Assembly (NCBI GenBank): GCA_020627605.1
Contig: JAHDGO010000180.1
Location: 1 to 5,111 of the forward strand
DNA from: Yoonia sp.
Lineage (GTDB): Bacteria; Pseudomonadota; Alphaproteobacteria; Rhodobacterales; Rhodobacteraceae
Reading direction: 5' to 3'
Length of the DNA stretch: 5,111 nt
Both the position numbers and the translations under genes were made by a program. Shown piece after piece: positions 1 to 5,111 of the stretch. Numbering within the stretch: position 1 is the first letter of the stretch; every line of letters begins with the position of its first letter. The notes under the pieces were generated by a model, which worked only from the letters and a program-made list of their open reading frames with translations, was not told the DNA's origin and did not search any database.

Positions 1-920
1 AGCTGCACTGCTGATGCACCTGCCTTGATCTTGGCATAGGCCTGCGCGGCAGAACCGACACCGCCAACACCGATCAGTGGCAGGTCGGTCAGCGTGGACA
101 GCCGCGCCAGCACCCGTGTTGATTTCTCGAACAACGGCTGCCCTGACAGACCGCCAGCCTGATCACGGTGGTCACTTTGCAGGCCGGTCCGGTCCAGAGT
201 TGTATTGGTGGCAATGATCGCGTCGATGCCAGAGGCGTTGGCGACTTCGGCCACTTCGGCCATTTCATAATCGGACAGGTCGGGTGCGATCTTCAGAAAG
301 ACAGGGATCGGTGCCGCCAATGCAGCCCGCGCGTCCATCACACCTGCCAGCAACGCCGCAAGGGCCGCTTTTCCTTGCAGGTCCCGCAGCTTTTCTGTGT
401 TCGGCGAGGACACATTGACCGTGGCAAAATCAACATGTGCGCCGCAATGCTGCAGCACGGTTGCAAAGTCAGCCGCGCGGTCAGCGCTGTCCTTGTTGGC
501 ACCAAGGTTCAGGCCGATGATGCCGCCGCTGGGCCGGGTGGCGAGCCGTGCGCCGATGGCGGTCATCCCGTCGTTGTTAAAACCAAAGCGATTGATCGCC
601 GCCGCATCCTCGGTCAGGCGGAAAAGGCGCGGTTTGGGATTGCCCGGTTGCGGGCGTGGCGTGGCGGCACCCACCTCCAGAAATCCAAATCCGGTGCGGG
701 CCAATGGGGCCAGTGCTGTCGCGTTCTTGTCAAATCCGGCGGCAAGGCCAATCGGGTTGGGCAACGTCAGACCAGCCAGCGTCGCACGTAATCTGGCCGA
801 GGTGACAGGACCGCCGCGCGGCCCAAGCCCCGTACCAAGGGCGCGCAAGGCCAGACCATGCGCCGTTTCCGGGTCAAGACGGCGCAGCGCCTGCAGGCCG
901 ATGCGTTCAAGCGTTTTCAT
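1..920 (-). CDS. pyrD: Dihydroorotate dehydrogenase (quinone), class 2; 3' end cut by the window
   Basis: Oxidises dihydroorotate to orotate, the fourth step of de novo pyrimidine synthesis, passing electrons through FMN to membrane quinone. I translated the reverse strand from the ATG at 920-918; 306 codons are visible and the frame is still open at base 1. Family length is about 340-360, so some 40-50 C-terminal residues are missing. The N-terminal helical part (residues 1-40, [20 protein letters not shown]) is the quinone/membrane-binding region typical of class 2. Barrel motifs follow: AAGFDKN (60-66), NRFGFNN (110-116), NVSSPNT (169-175), KIAPDLS (210-216), ATNTT (237-241) and GVGGV (284-288). 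By alignment with E. coli PyrD Ser175, Ser172 is the catalytic base. Class 1 enzymes use Cys here, which supports class 2. The start codon overlaps the stop of the upstream DUF952 gene (ATGA), which fixes the start and implies translational coupling. Identification is very secure. Confidence 0.97.
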   Translation of the reverse strand, partial: MKTLERIGLQALRRLDPETAHGLALRALGTGLGPRGGPVTSARLRATLAGLTLPNPIGLAAGFDKNATALAPLARTGFGFLEVGAATPRPQPGNPKPRLFRLTEDAAAINRFGFNNDGMTAIGARLATRPSGGIIGLNLGANKDSADRAADFATVLQHCGAHVDFATVNVSSPNTEKLRDLQGKAALAALLAGVMDARAALAAPIPVFLKIAPDLSDYEMAEVAEVANASGIDAIIATNTTLDRTGLQSDHRDQAGGLSGQPLFEKSTRVLARLSTLTDLPLIGVGGVGSAAQAYAKIKAGASAVQ

Positions 921-1249
921 GTCAGGTCCGGAAATTGATGGGTGCCGCCCACCAAAGGCAGTGGCTTCGCCCAGACCACATCATCCATACGCAGTTTGCG
1001 ATAAAGATGCGGGAACAGGACACCGGCACGGGCCGGTTCCCACTTCAGCGGCTCCAGCCCTTCGGTTTGCACCGCCAGCAGCATCAGACCCTCGACGCCC
1101 GCGAAATATTTCGCGGCGGTTTCGGCCACAGTCTCTGCTGTGGAAAAATGGATATAGCCGTCGGTGACATCAATGGGTGCCCCATCGGTTTCGGTCGCGC
1201 GTTGCAGGTGGTCCCATTCATCGGCGCGCAAAATCTTGTAGATCAACAT
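917..1249 (-). CDS. DUF952-family protein, 110 aa, upstream of and coupled to pyrD
   Basis: A small, apparently cytoplasmic protein of unproven function with no signal peptide or membrane segment. It matches the DUF952 pattern: MLIYKI at the start, a [13 protein letters not shown] block (residues 28-39), the KYFAG segment (47-51), a KWEPA strand (69-73) and FPHLYRKL (79-86). I recall this family being grouped with ADP-ribosyltransferase-like folds, with the His of the GYIHFS block (His34) as the equivalent NAD-site residue; I cannot verify this here and no activity should be assumed. The start at 1249 is chosen because homologues begin at MLIYKI and the length fits the family. The frame stays open far upstream, but that part lies opposite the nucleotidase gene and is a shadow. 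The ribosome site is weak: AAGGG about 13 bases upstream. Its stop (919-917) overlaps the pyrD start by four bases, so the two form one transcription unit. This pairing with pyrD is familiar from alphaproteobacterial genomes. Confidence 0.9.
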   Translation of the reverse strand: MLIYKILRADEWDHLQRATETDGAPIDVTDGYIHFSTAETVAETAAKYFAGVEGLMLLAVQTEGLEPLKWEPARAGVLFPHLYRKLRMDDVVWAKPLPLVGGTHQFPDLT

Positions 1250-1304
1250 GGCGCGGTCATGGCCCTTGCGTAAAAAATGGTCAAGCACCAGCAGACCTGA
1301 TGGC

Positions 1305-1335
1305 TGACGTTGGGGTAGCTTTCCCCCGCACGTCA
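1305..1335. promoter_or_regulatory. Interrupted inverted repeat, possible operator
   Basis: TGACGT at 1305-1310 is repeated inverted as ACGTCA at 1330-1335, with a nested GGGG (1312-1315) and CCCC (1323-1326) pair. The outer arms are perfect over six bases and their centres are about 25 bp apart. It lies about 56 bp from the DUF952 start and 70 bp from the nucleotidase start, where a shared regulator could sit. There is no T-tract on either side, so it is not a terminator. A GTCA-N7-TGAC half-repeat overlaps its right arm (1332-1346). A binding role is inference; a repeat this short could occur by chance. Confidence 0.35.
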
Positions 1336-1390
1336 TATCGTTTGACTCTCTGCACCCCCCTCGCCAAGCTGATGGTATTCCAACACCTTT

Positions 1391-1396
1391 GGGGGG
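1391..1396 (+). promoter_or_regulatory. G-rich ribosome binding site of the 5'-nucleotidase gene
   Basis: A run of six G's ends nine bases before the ATG at 1406. It can pair with the CCUCC of 16S rRNA only partly, since the usual A of GGAGG is missing. No better purine run lies closer. The position agrees with a start that gives a complete signal peptide. Confidence 0.55.
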
Positions 1397-1405
1397 CTTG
1401 ATCCT

Positions 1406-2968
1406 ATGAATTTCCGCTTTTTGGCAACAACATGTGCCATGGCTTTGACTGCCACCGCAGCCAGCGCCGATTACACACTCCACGTCATTCACATCAACGA
1501 TCTGCACAGCCGGATCGAACCGATCAACAGGTTTGATTCCACCTGCAACGCCGAAGACAACGCCGCAGGCGAATGCTTTGGCGGCGTGGCCCGCGTGATC
1601 ACCAAAATCAACGAGCTGCGCGAAGAACTGGCCGGTGAGAATGTCATCGTGCTGGACGCTGGTGACCAGTATCAGGGCAGCCTGATGTACACGACCTACA
1701 AGGGCGATGTAGAGGCCGAGTTTGCCGAGATCATCGGTTTTGACGCCATGGCCGTTGGCAACCACGAATTCGATGATGGCGATGAAGGGCTGCGCAAGCT
1801 GACCGACAACGTGTCGTTCCCCGTGATTTCGGGGAACATTGACGTCTCCAGCTCTAACGTGCTGGCCGGTCAGGTTGAAAACCACGTTGTGCTGGACGTT
1901 GGTGGCCAGAAGATCGGTATCATCTCTGCGCTTGCGGTGGATACCGTCGAAACCTCCAGCCCCTCTGATGCTGTGATCTTTACAGATGAGGTCGAAAGCC
2001 TGTCCGCAGATGTCGCAACGCTGGAGGCCGAGGGCGTCGACAAGATCATCGCGCTGACGCATGTGGGCGTGAACAAGGACATGATGATCGCAGAGCAGGT
2101 CGCAGGCGTCGATGCCGTCGTTGGCGGGCATTCTCATACGCTTTTCTCTAACACTGATGAAGACGGCATGGCCTATCCCACAATGGTCGGCGACGTACCC
2201 GTCGTGCAGGCCTATGCCTATTCGAAATACGTTGGCCATCTGGTGCTTGAATTTGACGACGCTGGTAATGTGATCTCTGCCACAGGCGACACGATCCTCC
2301 TGGACGCAAGCGTGGCAGAGGATGAGGCCGCCGTTGCCCGCGTGGCCGAACTGGCCGGCCCGATTGAAGAGATGAAGAACCGGATCGTCGCCGATGCATC
2401 AGAGGCGATTGAAGGCGACCGGTCAGTTTGCCGCGCCATGGAATGCCCAATGGGTAATCTTGTGGCTGACGCCATGCTGGACCGCGTGAAGGATCAGGGT
2501 ATTCAGATTGCCATCCAGAATGGTGGTGGTTTGCGTGCCTCCATTGACGCGGGCGAGGTGACGATGGGCGAAGTGCTGACCGTGCTGCCGTTCCAGAACA
2601 CCCTGTCGACCTTTGAGGTCACGGGCGAGGCGATTGTCGCGGCCCTCGAGAACGGTGTTGGCCAGATCGAGGAAGGCGCAGGTCGCTTCCCGCAGGTCGC
2701 TGGCATGACCTTCACTGTTGATGCAGCGGCAGAGCCGGGTGCGCGTGTCTCTGACGTGATGGTGGGCGGCGAGCCGATCGACCTAAGCGCGACCTACGGC
2801 GTTGTGTCCAACAACTACGTGCGCAACGGCGGCGACGGCTATGCGATGTTTGAAGATGCGGCCAACGCCTATGACTTCGGTCCCGATCTGGCAGATGTGA
2901 CGGCGGAATATATCGCCGCCAACGCGCCATATCAGCCATACACAGACGGCCGGATCACCATGAAATAG
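1406..2968 (+). CDS. Exported 5'-nucleotidase / metallophosphatase, UshA-CD73 family, 520 aa
   Basis: A secreted, presumably periplasmic two-metal enzyme that dephosphorylates nucleoside 5'-monophosphates (perhaps also other nucleotides), yielding nucleosides and phosphate. Residues 1-21 form a signal peptide ending in AASA, cleaved before Asp22. The N-terminal metallophosphatase domain carries the metal and catalytic motifs: D32-L-H34, DAGDQYQG (84-91, Asp87 bridging), GNHEFD (118-123, Asn119 and His120), His219 in ALTHVG, and GGHSHT (240-245). The C-terminal substrate domain has NGGGLR (372-377), VLPF (393-396) and NGGDGY (474-479), where Tyr479 should stack on the base, as Phe500 does in human CD73. 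Cys47/Cys57 and Cys342/Cys347 sit where CD73 has its 51-57 and 353-358 disulfides. The CRAMECPMGNL block (342-352) strongly recalls CD73's CRFREC segment. There is no C-terminal GPI-type or membrane tail. The gene is single, divergent from DUF952-pyrD, and followed at once by a terminator. The family is certain; the exact substrate is not, so no symbol is given. Confidence 0.95.
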   Translation: MNFRFLATTCAMALTATAASADYTLHVIHINDLHSRIEPINRFDSTCNAEDNAAGECFGGVARVITKINELREELAGENVIVLDAGDQYQGSLMYTTYKGDVEAEFAEIIGFDAMAVGNHEFDDGDEGLRKLTDNVSFPVISGNIDVSSSNVLAGQVENHVVLDVGGQKIGIISALAVDTVETSSPSDAVIFTDEVESLSADVATLEAEGVDKIIALTHVGVNKDMMIAEQVAGVDAVVGGHSHTLFSNTDEDGMAYPTMVGDVPVVQAYAYSKYVGHLVLEFDDAGNVISATGDTILLDASVAEDEAAVARVAELAGPIEEMKNRIVADASEAIEGDRSVCRAMECPMGNLVADAMLDRVKDQGIQIAIQNGGGLRASIDAGEVTMGEVLTVLPFQNTLSTFEVTGEAIVAALENGVGQIEEGAGRFPQVAGMTFTVDAAAEPGARVSDVMVGGEPIDLSATYGVVSNNYVRNGGDGYAMFEDAANAYDFGPDLADVTAEYIAANAPYQPYTDGRITMK

Positions 2969-2990
2969 GGCCAGACCAGTGGTCTGACCC
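2968..2990 (+). terminator. First 3' hairpin, starting in the nucleotidase stop codon
   Basis: CAGACC (2972-2977) pairs with GGTCTG (2981-2986) across the loop AGT. After one C-A mismatch the stem continues as GGG (2968-2970) with CCC (2988-2990). The first G is the last base of the TAG stop. No T-tract follows, so by itself it would more likely protect the mRNA 3' end or assist the hairpin two bases downstream than terminate transcription. Confidence 0.6.
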
Positions 2991-2993
2991 AAG

Positions 2994-3024
2994 GGCGCGC
3001 GCAGGCAACTGCGCGCGCCTTTTT
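2994..3024 (+). terminator. Rho-independent terminator of the 5'-nucleotidase gene
   Basis: A perfect 11-bp GC-rich stem (2994-3004 with 3009-3019; arms GGCGCGCGCAG and CTGCGCGCGCC) is closed by a GCAA tetraloop of the stable GNRA type and followed by TTTTT (3020-3024). The AA before the stem can also pair with the first T's. On the reverse strand no T-tract follows, so it acts on plus-strand transcripts only. It separates the nucleotidase from the YCII gene, which therefore needs its own promoter. Confidence 0.93.
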
Positions 3025-3080
3025 CGTGCGGCCCTTGCCAGATTGCCGCCACGAGGCGCAGACTGGCCCCATCACAACGC

Positions 3081-3085
3081 AGGAG
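3081..3085 (+). promoter_or_regulatory. Ribosome binding site that decides the YCII gene start
   Basis: AGGAG lies in the run AGGAGATGAAGATG. Two in-frame ATGs follow, with zero and six bases of spacing. Only the second (3092) has workable spacing, and it gives the usual family N-terminus MPKYLF. Confidence 0.8.
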
Positions 3086-3091
3086 ATGAAG

Positions 3092-3406
3092 ATGCCAAAG
3101 TATCTGTTTGTCTACCACGGCGGTGGTGTGCCGGAGACACCGGAAGAGGGTGAAAAAGCCATGGCGGCCTGGGGCGCATGGTATGAAGAGTTGGGCGCCG
3201 CAACCGTCGATCCCGGTGCCCCGGTTGGCCAGTCCCACACAGTCTCAAAGGACGGTCATGTCGAAAATGGCGGGGCCAATCCAATCTCTGGCTATACGAT
3301 TGTGACGGCCGAAGACTATGCGCAGGCCTGTGCCCATGCCGCCAAAAACCCAATGGTGGTTGATGGATCAGGATCGGTCGAAGTGGCCGAACTGGTCGAG
3401 ATGTAG
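3092..3406 (+). CDS. YCII-related domain protein, 104 aa
   Basis: A small cytoplasmic protein of the YCII-related (DGPF-like) superfamily, a dimeric alpha-beta-barrel fold; no specific activity can be assigned. Visible features are the opening strand KYLFVYHGG (residues 3-11), the helix with AMAAWGAWYEEL (23-34), the DPGAP turn (40-44) followed by the VGQSHTVS strand, the GYTIVTAEDYAQA segment and the closing strand SVEVAELVEM. Length is normal for a single-domain member. The start is set by AGGAG at 3081-3085: the ATG at 3092 has six bases of spacing, while the ATG at 3086 directly abuts the AGGAG and is too close. The frame is open back to 3026, but that stretch lies against the terminator and does not look like protein. 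It is a single gene, cut off from the nucleotidase by the terminator and convergent with the channel gene. I see no clear promoter in the 67 bases before it. Confidence 0.88.
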   Translation: MPKYLFVYHGGGVPETPEEGEKAMAAWGAWYEELGAATVDPGAPVGQSHTVSKDGHVENGGANPISGYTIVTAEDYAQACAHAAKNPMVVDGSGSVEVAELVEM

Positions 3407-3408
3407 CA

Positions 3409-3426
3409 CTGCGAGGCAGATCGCAG
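3409..3426. repeat. Short inverted repeat between convergent genes
   Basis: CTGCGA (3409-3414) and TCGCAG (3421-3426) form a perfect 6-bp stem with a 6-base loop, just after the YCII stop and 22 bases short of the channel gene's stop. Neither strand shows a T-tract, so it is at most a weak or Rho-assisted terminator or an mRNA end-protecting hairpin for the convergent pair. Nothing else is evident in the 42-bp gap. Confidence 0.4.
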
Positions 3427-3448
3427 CGGCGTGAGCGGCGAAGATGCC

Positions 3449-5104
3449 CTAGGCCGCCTCTGCCGGGCTGGCGTCCGGGAAGACGGGCTGATTATCCGTG
3501 TCCATCTCCGCGCCGACAGCGAGAAGTTTTTCCCGCGCGATACACGCGACATCCCATGATGTGTTGGGGTCCTTGCACGGCAGGGCGAACCAGACCTTCT
3601 TGCCAAAGACATCCTGGTCGGCGACGCGCACTTTCGCGCTGTCGAGGTCGCCCAGTTCATCTTGATCAAGCTCCTTGATGATGTCGAAAAACGCATCGCG
3701 CAGTTTTTCGACGTCAGCCTCATGGGCGAAATGCAGCTTGATGATGCGCAGCATCTCCGGCTCTTTCATTGTCCAGTTTTCAAATGGCGTCGATACGAAC
3801 TCTTCCACCGGCACGACAAGGCGCGTGCCGTCCCAGTCGCGCAGCTGCACATAGGTAAAGTTGATGCGCTCGACATGGCAAAGGTAATCCTTGAAGACGA
3901 TCCGGTCACCGATCTTGGCAGAGCCGTTCAGGGCGATCTGCAGCGAGGCCATGATATTGCCAAGGACGCGGCGGGCGGCAAAGCCAAGAACCAGCGTCAG
4001 CGCCCCTGCCGTCCCAAGCAGCGTCAGACCAAGGTTTCCAAAGACATTGGACTGCGACAGAAACAAGCCGCCCCCCACCAGCACAATAGCCACGATAAAC
4101 GCGCGGCGGGCGGCGGCAATGCGTGTGGCGACGGTGCGCGTATGCGCTTCTTGCCGCTGTGTCAGGTCGGTGTCTTCCAGATCGACCAGCCGGTCCAAAA
4201 CGGCCTCGACCCCGTTGACCACCAGCCAGAGTGCGGCGGCCATCAGCCCGAGCCAGGCAATGGGCGACAGGACAGCCGTGATCTGGCCAGAGAAGACAAA
4301 GAGGTTCGCGCCAAGCAGCAGGGCGATACTGGTCGTGGCCGCCGTCGCAGCTGGCCCGCGTGTTGCCTGCAAGACGTCGCGCACGATGGAGCGAGAGGTC
4401 TTTTTTGCAAGCTGGCCCATCCCGCCCCAGACAAGCCGCCCTGCCAGAAACGCGGTCAGTAGCAACAGCGGCAGGCCGATAATCTCCCACCACATCAGGC
4501 CAAAGGCCGCTTCTTTCTGTGCGGCGTCGGGCAGCAGGCGTTCCAGTGCGCTGGGGCCGTACGTGTCGTAGAGTGCCGGGATATTCGCGACCGTCTGTGG
4601 CGCGAAGATCCAGACAGCGTCACCGTCTGCGGGTTTCACCCGGTTCAGCCTGATCGCCGCAGGATGATCCGCAAGGGCAAGCGTCCAGAGCAGGAGCGAC
4701 TTGCGCGGCTGGCCGGCCAGAGGGTCATCACTGCTGGTGTTGGCTTCAAGCCCGTCAGGCCGGTCGACAAGATCGCTCCAGCTGATGATGGTTTTGCGGT
4801 CGATGACATTTTGCAGCGCCAGCGCGAGTTCCGCGCCGCGGCTGGCCTGTTGTTCGGATGGCAGTTCGCTGAGGTCTAGAAGATGCGCCGCATCAGCCCA
4901 GCGGTCTTCGCGCGCGAGGAAAAGCAGCGTCTCCATTGTGGCGCGGGGCGTGGTGCGGTCTATGACGGCAGGCGCCTCGCCCAGACCGGCGTTGATGTTA
5001 TCGCTGCAATACCATCTGTCATGGTTGCAGTCCTGCGCGGTCGCAGAGGTGCCCGCCAGAACGGCCCAGAACATGGTAGCGAGTAAGAGAAATTTTTTGG
5101 CCAT
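3449..5104 (-). CDS. MscS-family mechanosensitive ion channel with periplasmic N-terminal domain, 551 aa
   Basis: An inner-membrane channel expected to open under membrane tension and release solutes after hypo-osmotic shock. Residues 1-23 form a signal peptide (LLLATMFWAVLAG core, cut after SATA). Residues 24 to about 200 look soluble and periplasmic and begin with a Cys26/Cys33 pair. Hydrophobic segments follow at about 206-227, 254-272, 276-297, 333-350 and 355-377. The last is the pore helix: Leu371 and Phe375 align with the E. coli MscS gate leucines 105 and 109, and Arg378-Arg379 with Gln112-Gly113. The MscS beta domain follows, with KIGDRIVF (397-404), the RDWDGTRLVVPVEEF stretch (422-436) and ENWT (442-445), then an alpha-beta vestibule domain to about 535. 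At 551 residues it is nearly twice MscS (286) and belongs with the larger multi-helix members common in alphaproteobacteria. The start at 5104 gives an intact signal peptide. Only seven bases upstream are visible, and no ribosome site is seen in them. Function is inferred from the family. Confidence 0.92.
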   Translation of the reverse strand: MAKKFLLLATMFWAVLAGTSATAQDCNHDRWYCSDNINAGLGEAPAVIDRTTPRATMETLLFLAREDRWADAAHLLDLSELPSEQQASRGAELALALQNVIDRKTIISWSDLVDRPDGLEANTSSDDPLAGQPRKSLLLWTLALADHPAAIRLNRVKPADGDAVWIFAPQTVANIPALYDTYGPSALERLLPDAAQKEAAFGLMWWEIIGLPLLLLTAFLAGRLVWGGMGQLAKKTSRSIVRDVLQATRGPAATAATTSIALLLGANLFVFSGQITAVLSPIAWLGLMAAALWLVVNGVEAVLDRLVDLEDTDLTQRQEAHTRTVATRIAAARRAFIVAIVLVGGGLFLSQSNVFGNLGLTLLGTAGALTLVLGFAARRVLGNIMASLQIALNGSAKIGDRIVFKDYLCHVERINFTYVQLRDWDGTRLVVPVEEFVSTPFENWTMKEPEMLRIIKLHFAHEADVEKLRDAFFDIIKELDQDELGDLDSAKVRVADQDVFGKKVWFALPCKDPNTSWDVACIAREKLLAVGAEMDTDNQPVFPDASPAEAA

Positions 5105-5111
5105 GTGATCA

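Larger units (their letters stand above)
1250..1405. promoter_or_regulatory. Divergent intergenic region between DUF952-pyrD and the 5'-nucleotidase gene
   Basis: This 156-bp gap must hold the promoters of both divergent units. I could not find a convincing sigma-70 pair for either. TTGACT at 1342-1347 (plus) and TTGACC at 1284-1279 (minus) look like -35 elements, but neither has a good -10 at 16-18 bp. The region does hold an interrupted dyad at 1305-1335. No clear Pho box (spaced TGTCA direct repeats) is seen, although phosphate control is common for secreted nucleotidases. The promoter role is therefore inferred from layout only. Confidence 0.55.

Noticed and set aside
168..1167. Two plus-strand open frames of 207 and 256 codons
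   Set aside because: They run antisense to pyrD and DUF952, are rich in Arg/Ala/Pro from reversed GC-rich codons, and match no known family. The opposite strand gives a complete set of PyrD motifs.
1342..1371. Sigma-70 promoter for the nucleotidase starting with TTGACT
   Set aside because: No acceptable -10 hexamer is present at 16-18 bp spacing, so only the -35-like box is seen.
1250..1405. Pho box or riboswitch in the divergent gap
   Set aside because: No pair of TGTCA-like direct repeats at 11-bp spacing was found, and the gap is too short and lacks the conserved core of any riboswitch I know.
1250..2239. Long open frame continuing about 330 codons upstream of DUF952 on the minus strand
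   Set aside because: It lies opposite the first half of the nucleotidase gene, whose plus-strand reading is certain. DUF952 homologues begin at the ATG at 1249. The extension has no recognisable domain and is a high-GC antisense shadow.
3026..3091. N-terminal extension of the YCII protein by 22 residues
   Set aside because: No ribosome site precedes 3026, which is one base after the terminator T-tract, and AGGAG points to the ATG at 3092.
2783..3238. Minus-strand 151-codon frame spanning the end of the nucleotidase, the terminator and the YCII gene
   Set aside because: It crosses a strong terminator hairpin and two well-supported plus-strand genes, and its composition looks like reverse-strand noise.
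3662..4571. Plus-strand open frames of 266 and 226 codons
   Set aside because: Both are antisense to the MscS channel gene, with unnatural Arg/Gln/Ser-rich composition and no motifs.

Overview
The window looks like ordinary chromosome from an alphaproteobacterium, most likely of the Rhodobacterales/Roseobacter type. This is inferred from the high G+C (roughly 60% by eye), the GC-ending codons, the DUF952-pyrD pair and the style of the proteins. No marker gene fixes the taxon. I see no mobile element, CRISPR array, tRNA, rRNA or phage gene, and no broken gene.

Layout. (1) Positions 1-1249, minus strand: a two-gene operon. A small DUF952-family protein comes first, followed by pyrD (quinone-linked dihydroorotate dehydrogenase). 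They share an ATGA stop/start overlap, and pyrD runs off the left edge without its C-terminus. (2) Positions 1250-1405: a 156-bp divergent intergenic region with an interrupted dyad (TGACGT ... ACGTCA, 1305-1335) and a G-rich ribosome binding site. (3) Positions 1406-2968, plus strand: an exported 5'-nucleotidase whose sequence resembles vertebrate ecto-5'-nucleotidase (CD73), including two cysteine pairs. It ends in a double hairpin, the second being a textbook intrinsic terminator with a GCAA tetraloop (2994-3024). (4) Positions 3092-3406, plus strand: a 104-residue YCII-related protein. (5) Positions 3449-5104, minus strand: a 551-residue MscS-type mechanosensitive channel with a signal peptide and a periplasmic N-terminal domain, convergent with the YCII gene.

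The first three genes share a nucleotide theme: pyrD makes pyrimidines de novo, and the divergent periplasmic nucleotidase would release nucleosides and phosphate from external nucleotides. Any co-regulation through the shared intergenic region is inference. The YCII protein and the channel have no evident link to that theme or to each other.

I found no strong case for a previously undescribed system. The points most worth checking are the CD73-like nucleotidase, the DUF952-pyrD coupling and the dyad between the divergent genes.
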